From: Effrenium voratum
Lineage: Eukaryota; Sar; Dinophyceae; Suessiales; Symbiodiniaceae
Direction: 5' to 3'
Assembly: GCA_963377175.1 (NCBI GenBank)
Contig: CAUJNA010000581.1
Location: forward strand, 30,001-94,000
Length of the DNA: 64,000 nucleotides
In this document: piece after piece, positions 54,597 through 64,000 of the stretch
Position numbering within the stretch: position 1 is the stretch's first letter
How the letters are laid out: every line of letters starts with the position of its first letter
Made by a program: the position numbers and the translations under genes
Notes under the pieces: model-generated
Seen by the model: only the letters and a program-made list of their open reading frames with translations
Database searches by the model: none
What the model was told of the DNA's origin: nothing

Positions 54597-55112
54597 CTAG
54601 CCAAGTATGTGATGTGCTCTGAAAAGTGTCCCGCCATAGCAACTCGAAATCATTAAGCCCAGTCCCCCGTCTGCGCCCGCCTCCACAAATCTGGAGAAGC
54701 CAATGCTGACAGACCGAAACTCGTCTAAAACGTCCAGCAGTGACAGGCATCGCTCGCACCACTCATCATACGCTGAGTCTTCTTTGATCGTGGCCAGCTG
54801 GCGCAAGCTTGTTGCCTGCAGGGGCAAAGAAGCATGTTACGTGCGCATGTCAACCTGTCGCACATATCTCAGATTCGTTTGCTGCAAGGGTGAGTAGCAG
54901 TATTCGTCACTTGGATTCACAAAGGCCAGCGTTAACATGTTTCTCGCCTGAGCCTCCGACCACAAAATGATTGATCTGTTGCGGTTTGATTCCAACTCTC
55001 GCCTCTTGGCTCTTGGTAGCATACTGCGCCAGTGAGGCCAGCGTCTCTTGCGACGGCAAAGCTGAAAGGTCCACGTGATACGCCAAGATGTCACCCATGG
55101 ACAGTGGGTCAC
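54597..55112 (-). CDS. 3' end of an unrecognised host gene, three exons
   Basis: Exons 55112-55003, 54947-54855 and 54815-54597 join in frame and end at a stop. They read MGDILAYHVDLSALPSQETL, then NMLTLAFVNPSDEYCYSPLQ with TNLRYVRQ, then ATSLRQLATIKEDSAYDEWC followed by DEFRSVSIGFSRFVEAGADG and the end YGGTLFRAHHILG. I do not recognise the family, but the joined protein has even, globular composition, and the joins keep phase. The first intron (54948-55002, 55 bases) is GC-AG and both it and the next exon begin GCGAGA. The second (54816-54854) is only 39 bases, GT-AG. Exons at 55370-55455 and 55907-56020 may belong to the same gene. Confidence 0.5.
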
Positions 55113-55369
55113 CTCAAGGCTCAAAGCCTCCCCTCCCCACCAATTTAGGGGTCCCCTGGATGTGGTTTTCAGATGTTTTTTGACTTGCTGCACGTGCAAG
55201 GAGAACCCCCGCCAATAACTGTCTTTAGCCTAGAAAGATAAAACCAAGCCCAAGTTCGCCCTCAACAAATTATGTGAAACTAGGGGAACCCCCCCCTTCC
55301 CCCCCCCGGCCCCAAGTACACGAGTTTCATCTTCGTCCTCTTCGTTCCCCAAGCCAAACAGAACGAAAC

Positions 55370-55455
55370 CTCGTCGTCCGAGTGGCTAGGCAGCTCCTCG
55401 CTGTCAGACGCCACCACCACACTCTCCGCTTGGCAGGCGAGGCGCCGGCAGGCGC
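55370..55455 (-). CDS. Internal exon, unrecognised (probably same gene as 54597-55112)
   Basis: After the acceptor CCGCAG the frame reads VERACRRLACQAESVVVASD followed by acidic SEELPSHSDDE. It is in phase with the exon ending at 55907. The donor is either GAG before GTTTCG at 55370 or a few bases later; the later choice would be in phase with the exon starting at 55112. Confidence 0.4.
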
Positions 55456-55516
55456 GCTCCACCTGCGGAGGCGAGTCGATCGTTCCCCTCGGCTCCAAAG
55501 AGCCTCAAACAAAAAC

Positions 55517-55636
55517 ACATGGCTGTGGGTCAAAAGCCCGCACCCCCTGTGAACATCCCAATTCCCACTAATAAAGACTAAAATGGGTGGTGCACCTACC
55601 CGTTCATGGTACCATCGGTTTTGACCCACATCCACA
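55517..55636 (+). repeat. Inverted-repeat element, family A, inside an intron
   Basis: Ends ACATGGCTGTGGGTCAAAAG and GGTTTTGACCCACATCCACA. It lies between the exons at 55370-55455 and 55907-56020. Confidence 0.85.
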
Positions 55637-55906
55637 TTGCAGGGGTTGGGCCCCAGGGCACCTTCCAATACAAATACACACCCGCAAGAGGTGTGTCTCT
55701 TCTTGACTGTGGGGACCTTCATCTTTCTTAGTTGAGAGGATCAAAAGGAAGCCCGCCCCTGTTGCTGCCTCCCCCGACGTTGAGACCAACCCTGCACAGA
55801 AAGGGAACAGACATGCGACACCAGAGACTCGGCCCGCACATCCCTTCCCAGGGGTCGAGGCTTACGCAACTCGCCTGAGCCGCGGAGTTCCTGGGCCTCA
55901 CCTCCA

Positions 55907-56020
55907 AATGATCCCCGCAGCAGTAGGCGCCGGCAGATGCCACGCGGATCTGCCGCACCGACGGGGCCTCCGCGTCCTCCGCGCGCTGGCAGAGCTCCTG
56001 GAGCAGGTTCCTTGAGGTGT
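55907..56020 (-). CDS. Internal exon, unrecognised
   Basis: The minus-strand frame NLLQELCQRAEDAEAPSVRQ continues through IRVASAGAYCCGDHLE and ends at GGAG before GTGAGG, a strong donor at 55907. It is in phase with the exon at 55455. The 5' border is uncertain. A further open stretch at about 56230-56371 (MPPKVIPETLELAPSSKPPT) could be an earlier exon. Confidence 0.4.
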
Positions 56021-56553
56021 CCAATTGGCTTTGAAAGTTTGATCCTCCTGATATTCATGACTTTCAAGTTTCTTTCCATGGGCGTTCTCAAGGGGCCCTG
56101 CAGATACAAGAGCAAGCAAAAGCGAACGATTTCCAACATTGGACTGCTGTCTGAAAAGGGTCTTCGCGCGATTCCCTGCCCTTTGGTTGCAGGGACTGCC
56201 ATAGTGACCCTCAGGCAAACCGGACAGGTGATCGAGAAAGTCCAGGTCCTCATTCGAGGAGATCTTGCAGGACTCGTACCCGAGACTCGTCACAAAGTGC
56301 TCTGACATTGAGGTTGGCGGCTTGCTTGAAGGCGCCAGCTCCAACGTCTCGGGAATCACCTTCGGAGGCAATGGCTAAAACCAGCTACCCCTGGCAGTTG
56401 CCAAAAGCATCCAGCAATTGCGCATGCTCAAGCTAAAATGTACGTTGCGGGTGGGGTGGGAATACGTCGGTCCAGAACACAATGCGTTGCGTCTCTGATT
56501 CAAGATTGTACGACACAAGTGCAGCATATTCGTTTCCGTGTGTGTGTGTGGCG
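56021..56553. other. Probable intron/intergenic host DNA
   Basis: Apart from the possible exon at 56230-56371 nothing is recognised. Confidence 0.3.
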
Positions 56554-56690
56554 AACAACCGGGCGGGCGGGCGGCGTCCGTGGGTGGGTGGGTGGCTGGC
56601 GTGGCTGGGGTGGATGGGTGGGGTGGGCGGGGTGGGGTCGGGTGGGTGGGTGCGGGTCGGTGGATGTGTGTGTGTGTGTTGTCCATGCCA
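56554..56690 (+). repeat. G-rich (GGGTG)n tract with G-quadruplex potential
   Basis: Repeated GGGTGGGTGGGTGG, GGGTGGGCGGGGTGGGG and a TGTGTGTGTGTG run on the plus strand; many closely spaced G triplets and quadruplets. Confidence 0.8.
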
Positions 56691-56800
56691 GCGCGCTCTT
56701 GCCTGTGCGTGCCTGCGTGTGAGGGTGACTTGACCATGTCTCATTTCATGTCATTTCCAGGAAGAGGAGCGAACCACCAGGATCGCAACGGACCCGCCAA

Positions 56801-57370
56801 TCACATTCGATCATAGCTCGTGATGCGATGCCCTGCTGCCTCTGCAATCTGCTCCGCTGCTGCCGCAATCTGCTCCTGGACAAAATCCTCCGGTGAGTTC
56901 GCGAAAGTGGAGAGGACAGCCTGTCAAGAGCTCTTCAGAAAAAATCGAGGGGGAAACAAAAAGAAAGAAACCAAAATGTTCAGATGCGCCCCCTGATGTC
57001 CGCGATATGCTTGAAATGCATTGAATACCCACCATGTGCTGAGTGGAACCCGTAGGATCATTTTTCGAACTAATCCACAAGGAAATGTGGTTCTTCCTGC
57101 TTGCTTTGCAAGCCTGGCGCCAGGACCGCACGGACTTCTCGAAGCAGTCGTTCTTGTCAGCCACCTCAGTCAGTGAGGCTACCCTTTTTGGGGGGTGGTT
57201 TGAAGGGAACCCAACAGCAGTCCTTTATTTTTGTGAGCTCATTTTTGATACACACACACACACCAAAGGTGGAAGGGCGACGGCTTCTTGGTGCCTCCAA
57301 GGGGAGGAATCGGCGCGCACCAGCGCGAGCCATGTGCTTGTCGACCTCCTTGGCCACCTGCACAGGCTTT
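56801..57370 (-). CDS. 3' end of an unrecognised host gene, three exons
   Basis: Exons 57370(approximate)-57264, 57178-57105 and 56920-56801 join in phase. The first reads KPVQVAKEVDKHMARAGARR and FLPLEAPRSRRPSTF. The second reads SLTEVADKNDCFEKSVRSWR. The last reads AVLSTFANSPEDFVQEQIAA with a helical AAAEQIAEAAGHRITSYDRM end and a stop at 56801-56803. The protein is basic then helical; no family recognised. Intron 1 (57179-57263, 85 bases) is GT-AG and is itself a short repeated element. Intron 2 (56921-57104) begins GCAAGC and ends ACAG, so is GC-AG. The clean phase across both joins is the main evidence. Confidence 0.55.
57179..57263 (-). other. Intron made of an introner-like element
   Basis: It starts GTGTGTGTGTGTATC, contains GGGTTCCCTTCAAACCACCC and ends CCAAAAAGGGTAG on the minus strand. 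The same three parts occur in order near 34.3 kb, and the end motifs recur at 59.4-59.5 kb. Confidence 0.6.
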
Positions 57371-58790
57371 CTGCGTGAGCTACGTCTATCCCTAAATCCC
57401 GAAAATTGCAAGTGAGTAAACCACACGTGTTTCTTTTTGCAATTCACCGTACTTGGGTATCTGTCAAGTCAACCTGCACAGATTATTGCCACAGTCGGTA
57501 TGTCACCCCCGTAGCTCTCCCACATCTCACCCATTGATACGAATCTTGAAATCTAGGGGGCTCTCGTTGGGATGATGTTTTTTCAAGAAATCAAACAGAA
57601 CCTGCAATGTGAGAATACGCGGTTCTCGTAAAGGACATGGCAAAATGAGCGTCCACAGAGAGCAAACTGCACCTTGATGTAGGTGGAAATCCAGTTGGAG
57701 TTGCCAACCTCAGCTCAGATGTCAACGGAGCGGCCCACATCCACCCGATACTTTCGTGTCAACCAGTTGCTTCTCGCCCCAAACTGATTTCAAGTGGGAT
57801 CCTTTCCCCAGCTCAGAAAGGTTTGATGGCAGAGCGAGTCCCTTCTCCAGCCAGGCACGCCGAGCACCGCAAAGTTGATGTCGGCACCTACGGATACATG
57901 TTTTCAAGCACCAAGCCGAATGAACCAGAACCAAAGTCAAGATGCGATCAACGCTAATCAGCCTCGCATTTTCGAACCAGGTTGCTTGTTTTTTGGCACG
58001 AAATCCCATGGTCCTTTTGCAACTTGCCCAGGTAGAAACCCAGTTGTGCTGTCGAGAGGACCTGACCTACGAATCTGCTACCATGATAAGCCTGAACAAG
58101 AGTTGAACCCGTGCACTGACCGTCACTGCCCCGCCGAAGCGCTTTTGTCAGAAGGGGGCACTTCTTCCAGCGCTTTGCAGAATGCCGCAGCGTTCCTTAG
58201 GTAGTTGTTCACACCAAATCAAGCAGCAGGCTAATCTCCCACAACTCGATCTTCCTGTGAGTTCCTGTGAGTCTGTGATTGGTGGCGGCCCACTTGCACT
58301 TAGAAACGGAAACAATGATGACAACCAGCGATTTCGTGCCCCAAGGGCAACGGGATCTGTGCAGCCAAGTCGCTCTGGCGGGTGGCCGTTGTATCTGGGC
58401 GATCCCAAGAATTCATGAAGCAAAGCAGTATGGGGGCTCAGGGGTGAGCACTGGCATGAAGAAAGCCCGACTCCCCTCTGCAGCAACTGCAGGATTGTCT
58501 CGAACAAGCAACCCAGAATTCCCTCAAGTTGGCCCTCAAGTCTCCAAAGTCCTTGTCAGCAAATGCCAAATTGAGAAGGAATGGGAATATTTAACCTGAG
58601 GCCAATCAGAATCATGGCCTCCCTCTGCGATTCCTGATACAGGATGGTGTTTGGTGTGGGCTCCCGGAAAGCGACAGTCTGCCCGGTGACTCACAGGTGT
58701 TCAAAGCATTCATATATCCCCCAAGAGAGGTGCTACACTTCACCAACATACCCTTCACCTCTTTTGGGTCCGCATCCCATGAGGAGACAT
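57371..58790. other. Non-coding host DNA, no gene recognised
   Basis: No family-like frame and no clear repeat. Confidence 0.4.
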
Positions 58791-58799
58791 ACGGATATT

Positions 58800-58883
58800 T
58801 GTGTGTGTGTGTGTGACAAAAGAGTGTCCTTTCAAATTGCTGTTCCTTTGGTTTCCCTTCAAGAACCACAAGGGGGGCTTGTG
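58800..58883 (+). repeat. Introner-like element (GTGTGTG start)
   Basis: GTGTGTGTGTGTGAC, then CCTTTGGTTTCCCTTCAAGA, ACCACAAGG and GGGCTTGTGATAG. It has the same layout as the 57.2-kb intron, on the plus strand, and starts with GT and ends with AG. No flanking exons were proven. Confidence 0.5.
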
Positions 58884-58981
58884 ATAGGTGTCCTTTCGGT
58901 ACTATAGAAGGCCCTGGTAAATGGAATAAAACCCATCTAAGCCAGTGCTATTTCTCAAGCTGTCCAAAGAAGGACACCTAC
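58884..58981. repeat. Inverted-repeat element, family B (copy 2)
   Basis: Ends ATAGGTGTCCTTT and AAGGACACCTA, as in 31168-31273. Confidence 0.75.
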
Positions 58982-59398
58982 GGGGCTTATTCGCCATTTT
59001 GAGGAACAGTCCGAGTATGTTCCAAGTCCAGCGCTTCCAAGGCACGTGGCGATCAAAATCAGCACCACCGGCTGTTCATCCTTAACCTTCAGGCCAGCCA
59101 GCAGCTCTGACGGCTTCACCTGGCGAAGCAGACAAGCTACAGCCAGCTTTGGTCTTCCTTTTGGGCTTCCAACGTGAAAACAGTTGGTGGAAGGCTGGGA
59201 ACACCCAGAACCAGCAATGTAAAATGATGTCCAAGGCCCCCCACTTGCAAATTAGATTCTGAAAGAGGTAAACCGAAGCGACACCGAACCTTTTGTGACA
59301 GGTGGAAAATTGAGTCTTGACTCCTGGTCTTTGCGAACCAACTCCTCTCGTCCAAGACCACCAATAATTGCATCACTTGCCCGTGGGCTTGTGTTTGT
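58982..59398. other. Non-coding host DNA, no gene recognised
   Basis: Nothing recognised. Confidence 0.4.
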
Positions 59399-59584
59399 TG
59401 GAGGGTACCCTTTTCAGGTTGGTTGAAAGGAGAACCACCAGGAAGACCGAAGCCTCTTTCGGGGTCGCCCATTTGAGCTTGTATTTATTTTTGTTGAGGG
59501 TACCCTTTCTGGGAGCGTTTTTGGGGGAAGCCAAAAGAGAAACCCACCCCCGGAAGGGGGCCCCGTTTTTGACGCATGTCACGC
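59399..59584 (-). repeat. Two adjacent introner-like elements
   Basis: On the minus strand, GGTGGTTCTCCTTTCAACCA with CCTGAAAAGGGTACCCTC (59405-59440), and GGGTTTCTCTTTTGGCTTCC with CCAGAAAGGGTACCCTCAAC (about 59495-59555). The second follows directly on the candidate GC donor of the exon at 59585. Confidence 0.5.
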
Positions 59585-59687
59585 GGCCTCGTCCATGGCC
59601 TTGACCTCCACCTCGAAGTTTCGCTGCTGGGCCGATTTGGCCAGGTCTTGGGCAGCGCTCTGAGTGGTGCCGAATTGGCCGCCCCAC
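59585..59687 (-). CDS. Internal exon of an unrecognised host gene
   Basis: It starts after CTGAG at 59687 and reads WGGQFGTTQSAAQDLAKSAQ followed by QRNFEVEVKAMDEA. It ends at GAGGCC before GCGTGACATG, a possible GC donor. Amphipathic-helix composition. Family not recognised. Confidence 0.4.
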
Positions 59688-59789
59688 CTCAGGCCAAGGG
59701 CGAGATCGATCCCAAGGCCTTGTGGCAAGGAACCCTTTGCCCAATTTTCCGGCAAATTGAAAAAGAATCTCGGATATAAATACCTAAAA

Positions 59790-60230
59790 GTGTGTGGCGG
59801 CTGGGCCGAGTACGTTCGACAGGTTCTCTGGCAATAAGACTTCCAGCTCGGAGTGGAACGATCGAATGCACAAGCTGCCAACCCAACTCTCACTCCAAGT
59901 GGCAGAATGAGCAGCGGAGGTTTGGGGCCGCTGAAATTCCAACATCCCGACGAACCTCAGTCGTTGGGGGCCTGTGATCTCAAGGATGCAAGCGGCAGAT
60001 TCAGTGCTCAGCTTCTGCTTGGGGAGAGATGGGTTGCCTTCGTGGTACTCCGCCACAGACGACCATCGCAAATCTCTTTCGAGTGCAACCAGGCTGCGGC
60101 GTGGGTAAACAGAGCCTCTGTCTGCTCCTCCCTCGTCCAGAAAGGACTTTGCCATGTTGCCTTGCCACGGATGCCAGGCGAGATGGCAGGAGCAGTCGCG
60201 CACTGCCGCTGCTCACAATGAAAGGCGGTT
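59790..60230. other. Open frames on both strands, undecided
   Basis: A minus-strand frame (ESAACILEITGPQRLRFVGM) and a plus-strand frame (LGACDLKDASGRFSAQLLLG) both look somewhat protein-like over the same bases; I cannot choose between them. Confidence 0.25.
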
Positions 60231-60380
60231 GCCACTGGAAAACAGAAGAGAGGAAGAAAAGCCGTGACAGGGGTTCACTGAACATATGGTCACGACAACC
60301 AAACATGAAGAACATGCCCAGCCAAAGCGGCCATGCCATTGAACCCAACCCCCCCCCCCCCTCCCCGATTCATTTGGCAG

Positions 60381-60535
60381 AGGCGCCCAAGGTGGGAGGC
60401 TCGGCCACTTCCTCTGGCTCCAATCCATCGTCCCGGCCGGTGAACTGCAGCCAAACCCCGCCGCCCCTGGGAACGGAATCGGCCGAGATGGACATCTCTT
60501 GGTCGACCATCGCCGATTTCTTGCTGGAATTCTAG
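60381..60535 (+). CDS. Candidate terminal exon, plus strand, unrecognised
   Basis: A C-rich tract (about 60348-60365) and TTTGGCAG form a textbook acceptor ending at 60380. The exon then reads APKVGGSATSSGSNPSSRPV, GTESAEMDISWSTIADFLLE, F, stop (60533-60535). It is Ser/Pro-rich with an acidic, hydrophobic end. Upstream exons were not found. Confidence 0.4.
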
Positions 60536-60631
60536 GTAAAATGTGTTCTTGTCTCCCTCAATGGTGTCAAATATACGGTACATCCAAGTGAAAGCTGAAG
60601 TTCTGCTTGACGTGGCTATCTAGCAAACCTC

Positions 60632-61329
60632 ATGCAAAAGGCGAAGACCGACTTCCCTGTGCAAGTCAGTTGCAGTAGGGAGCTGAACCGGCCTGCTGGC
60701 CGGCAATGGGGTAGCAATGTCCTTGGGATCAATCTGGACCTCAGCGCTGCAACTTGCACAGCATTCGCGACGCCAGAACTGGGAGAATACTCGGCGCTCG
60801 GCGGGCTTCTCCGGGATGGTTCGAACGTAGAACTTCCTGAGATGGACGGGAAGAAAGGCAAAACAAAAACAAAAAAACGCGGCCGTAGCAAGGAGGTTCA
60901 TCATGCAACGGAACGAAGATGCCTCGCACTCCTGCTGGTTCCTGTTGCACAGCTTACTGAGATCCAAAAAAAATGCTTCCCGGTGTGTGTCACATGCCCA
61001 CATGTCTTGGTTTAGCTCTTCGTGCTCCATCCGTGGAGCCCGCTCACGCGAGGAAGGCAGGACAACTGCCCACGAAAGCCAGTAAGGTAGGGCCTCCCCC
61101 CAAAGGTGCTTGGCGAAGTGCTTGGTCTGCACAACAACGGGATGCTGAGAGGAAAGCAAAAGAAGAAGCAGCAACACCAACACCAGCAGCACCAATGCCA
61201 CCACCGCTTCTCACCGAAAAGACAAAAGAAACAAATCCCACGCGAGGACACGCGAAAACCGGCCCCGCCGTCAGATTAATGCGCCGAGAGGCCTCAGTAT
61301 CAAGCATAGCAGAGTCTTTGCCTGCGTGA
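60632..61329 (+). CDS. Candidate exons, plus strand, unrecognised
   Basis: Two plus-strand open stretches. One at 60632-60890 includes NVLGINLDLSAATCTAFATP and a Lys-rich end (DGKKGKTKTKKRGRSKE). One at about 61060-61329 includes WRSAWSAQQRDAERKAKEEA, a Pro/Ala/Thr-rich linker and RLMRREASVSSIAESLPA before the stop. The composition is protein-like but low in complexity, and no family or certain splice sites are seen. Confidence 0.3.
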
Positions 61330-62445
61330 TGGCGAAGAGGTTGCCTGGTGCTCCAGCAAGCTCCGAGGCTCTAGTCTTTGGACCCGGGGTGCTCTTTTAC
61401 ATCCACAACAAAGGGGCCATCGTTGTGAGAAACTCCCTGGCCATGGTGATGGCTCCTTTTCCGGGGATCAGTGTGGTGGTTTCAATTCCCTCTTAAGGGG
61501 TCGATGACCACCCCTGTCCAACCCAAGCGATTCTTTGACCATGGCACATGAGAATCCCCACTCGAAAAGAGTCTGGAGGCCCCAAACGCCCCAAAAGATC
61601 TTCAAAGGTGACCGTGCTGCATGTGCCGACGGCCGACCCCTGCCTATGCAAAGCCTCCTGCCACCGCCAAACGGTATGAACTGAAACGGATGGAACTTTG
61701 CCATCTTTGCCTCAGGGAGCACTGCATACGAATTCTTCTGAGTAATAATCAAAAGCCAAAAGCTAGTATTTGGGGAGACACAAAACCATGTAAAGAATCA
61801 AGAGAGCGGATTTCCACACCCATGTTTGGTTTGGACTGTCCGTTCTTCACAAACGCCTGGGTGACTCACCTCTCTGTCTGCTGCTGCAATTCAACCTCCA
61901 AGCACACTCTCCACTTGTTCATGTTGCAAAGCTAAGGGGCAATCCCATTTGTTGCTTTGTGGCATTTCCCATGCACAAATGGCTTATTTGTGTTTCTGTT
62001 TGGAGGTAGCAATCAATGACAAAAAATATGTGTATATACATATAATATATATATATATACACAATACCCAGTATACCTGCTGCGCCTGCTTCCTCTTTGA
62101 CAAGTGGCTGGCTCGAAGCGCTCTGGAATAAACTCCAAAGCATCCTCGCCCCAGTACTTCTTGCCTCAGGCGCAAGAGCACGAGCAGCAAAGCACAAGTC
62201 CTATTCAAGCTCAAGCTTCTACTGTCTTGCTAGGGAAACCTCCCCCAAAAGCTGGGTAGACAAATCCCAAAACATTCCGGGATGAGCCCTTGGGAAAATT
62301 ATGTGCCATGGCTGTCGCACCGCGACAGGACACCCATCCATCGCAAGCGTGTTCGCATGGGCACACAATCACTGAGGCCTCCGCTTCGGGAGATACCCAT
62401 AATGTGAATGGCCTCAGATGTCGCAACAAACCACGCATTCCCTGT
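61330..62445. other. Non-coding host DNA, no gene recognised
   Basis: Contains a short ATATATATATA tract at about 62041-62058. Nothing else recognised. Confidence 0.4.
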
Positions 62446-62452
62446 ACATGTG

Positions 62453-62765
62453 TATATATATATATAATAACAATAATACTAATAATAATAATAATAATAA
62501 TAAGAAACAAACACACACACACACAAAAAAAACAAAAAACAATAATAATGATGATAATAAATAATAACAGTAATAAAATGATAATAAAAAAGTAATGATA
62601 ATACATAATAACAATAATAATAAAAATAGTAATAATAAAGTAATGATAATAAATAATAACAATACTACAAATAATAATAATAATGATAATAATAACAATC
62701 ATAAAAGGAAAATAAACAAATAATAATAACAATAATAATAGTAATAAAAATATAAATAAAACAAA
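62453..62765 (+). repeat. (AAT)n trinucleotide-rich microsatellite
   Basis: Irregular AATAATAATGATAAT units with a CACACACACAC insert at 62510-62524; over 300 bases. Confidence 0.95.
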
Positions 62766-62769
62766 AAGT

Positions 62770-63217
62770 TCCTCACACTATTTTTACGCACGTTAGCGTT
62801 CCATTCCCTTTACATCCCCTTTACCTTCCGATTACATTTGTTTTACAGTCCCTTCACATTGCCTCTACATTCCCTTTACAATCCATCACCTCACCCAGAA
62901 ACGAGCTGTTGGCTGTTGGGTAGAGCCACAAAACGGCTTTCACCCCTGATCCAAACCATCCTGTCCTCGAACTCCACCCTCAAAACCCGGTACAAAAATG
63001 GTGAACCCAGAACCATGTAAAGGATTACGAAGGCGGCCGCACCCATTTCTGGCTGGGATCGTCCCTTACTAACCTTCATCTACCCGGGTTTTGATTGTGA
63101 CTCTTTTGACTTTGGAGTCGGCCATGTCACAAGCCAACCGACGGTTGACTTAGGCCCCGGCCACCCAGGAATTGCCTCGGGCTGAGCCGTTTGGCCTGGT
63201 GTTTGTTCTGTGTGCAA
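62770..63217. other. Non-coding host DNA, no gene recognised
   Basis: Repeated TACATTCCCTTTACA / TTCACATTGCC words at 62795-62885. No gene. Confidence 0.4.
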
Positions 63218-63329
63218 ACATGGCCATGGGACCGCCAGTGAACATCCCAATCCCCACCAAAATAGGTTCTAAAATGGGTGGTGCACCTACCCCCAAAATG
63301 GTACCATTGGTTTTGACCCACAGCCACAT
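63218..63329 (+). repeat. Inverted-repeat element, family A
   Basis: Ends ACATGGCCATGGGACCGCCA and GGTTTTGACCCACAGCCACA. Its interior is nearly identical to that of the next copy, 154 bases away. Confidence 0.85.
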
Positions 63330-63483
63330 CCTTTCGTAACACTCTCACTTTGGGAAGAGCCTCTGCTTTGCGGGTTGTTCGAAAGCCCTGTCCAAAAGCA
63401 GGTCACTTCCGGGTTGGACAAAAGGTTGACATGATGGAGGATTGGCCCCCCTGGAGTCACCCAACGACCCGGGCGAACAAATC

Positions 63484-63609
63484 AAATGGCCATGGGTCAA
63501 AATCCCGTACCCCCGGTGAACATCCCAATCCCCAGTAAAATAGATTCTAAAATGAAGTGGTGCACCTACCCCAAAATGGGATCCTATTGGTTTTGACCCA
63601 CAGCCAAAT
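63484..63609 (+). repeat. Inverted-repeat element, family A, at a candidate intron
   Basis: Ends AAATGGCCATGGGTCAAAAT and GGTTTTGACCCACAGCCAAA. On the minus strand it starts five bases after the candidate GC donor of the exon 63615-63723. Confidence 0.85.
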
Positions 63610-63614
63610 TGTGC

Positions 63615-63723
63615 TTGGTGAATCCTCGCCTTGCCCCGACCCCGCGCCTCGTCCGCTGTGGCCTCCAGGCAGCAGCGTGTACTCCCCACATTGCACGGGC
63701 TGGGTCAGCCCGCGCTGGGCCAC
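63615..63723 (-). CDS. Internal exon of an unrecognised host gene
   Basis: After the acceptor CGCCAG (63724) it reads VAQRGLTQPVQCGEYTLLPG, then Gly/Ser-rich GHSGRGAGSGQGEDSP. It ends before GCACAATTTGG, where a family A element begins. Family not recognised. Confidence 0.35.
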
Positions 63724-64000
63724 CTGGCGAACGGCAAAAAAAAGGAACATAAATGGCTCAAGAGGACATGAGAGACTTGCGGACTGGGTGGGAATTTTGG
63801 GTGCCCAGCCCCCCCCCCCCCCCCCGCCCGACTGGGGATGAGCCCAGGCTTGTTGTGGGAATTTGGGGTACCCCCGTCCCCCCTCCAAGTCGTCCCCAAA
63901 CTGACAATAGACTACCTGCGATTCTCTTACAGTTGCTCTGTGAGGGAAGGTATCGTGCTTGGGGTTGCCCGCCGAGATTGTGCAGAATTGGTGGATGCTG
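63724..64000. other. End of window, no gene recognised
   Basis: A poly-C run at about 63811-63826 and otherwise unremarkable host DNA. Confidence 0.4.

Overview
The window looks like nuclear DNA of a dinoflagellate (Symbiodiniaceae-like, by inference). Genes are sparse and in small exons, with many GC-AG as well as GT-AG introns. Microsatellite arrays are very long, short terminal-inverted-repeat elements are abundant, and one gene combines an RRM with a CCCH zinc finger. No spliced-leader relic, rRNA or tRNA gene was seen. Most of the window is non-coding.

Layout. 1-7 kb is mostly empty, with weak minus-strand exon candidates. 7.1-10.1 kb holds two well-supported single-ORF host genes on the minus strand: a WD40-repeat protein (7843-8841) and a nitrilase-family amidohydrolase (9252-10070). 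10.6-13.8 kb is a nest of satellite copies and decayed C-terminal pieces of a dinoflagellate-type non-LTR retrotransposon.

13.83-25.49 kb is sharply different. It is AT-rich, intronless and gene-dense, and carries a decayed endogenous Polinton-like virus (PLV/Maverick). Recognisable are the N-terminal half of a protein-primed family B DNA polymerase (cut off inside the exonuclease domain at the left border), a GIY-YIG nuclease, small zinc-finger proteins, a double jelly-roll major capsid protein, a long fibre with an S74 (endosialidase-type) chaperone tail, an A32/FtsK-like packaging ATPase and a DDE (rve) integrase. Most genes carry frameshifts. An exact 11-base motif, CTACTTAAAGA, lies just upstream of several viral ORFs and may be the viral promoter element.

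25.5-27.6 kb returns to retrotransposon fragments and the same satellite. From 27.6 kb onward the DNA is host. It contains scattered minus-strand exons, an RRM/CCCH RNA-binding protein (42855-44496, one intron), three exons of a diflavin-type NADPH reductase (49759-50975), the 3' ends of two unrecognised genes (54597-56020 and 56801-57370), plus-strand exon candidates at 60.4-61.3 kb, and a 1.36-kb tetranucleotide array (52686-54047). Several families of about 80-125-bp inverted-repeat elements are dispersed through 30-64 kb. Some coincide with introns and appear to supply the splice sites, so they look like introners.
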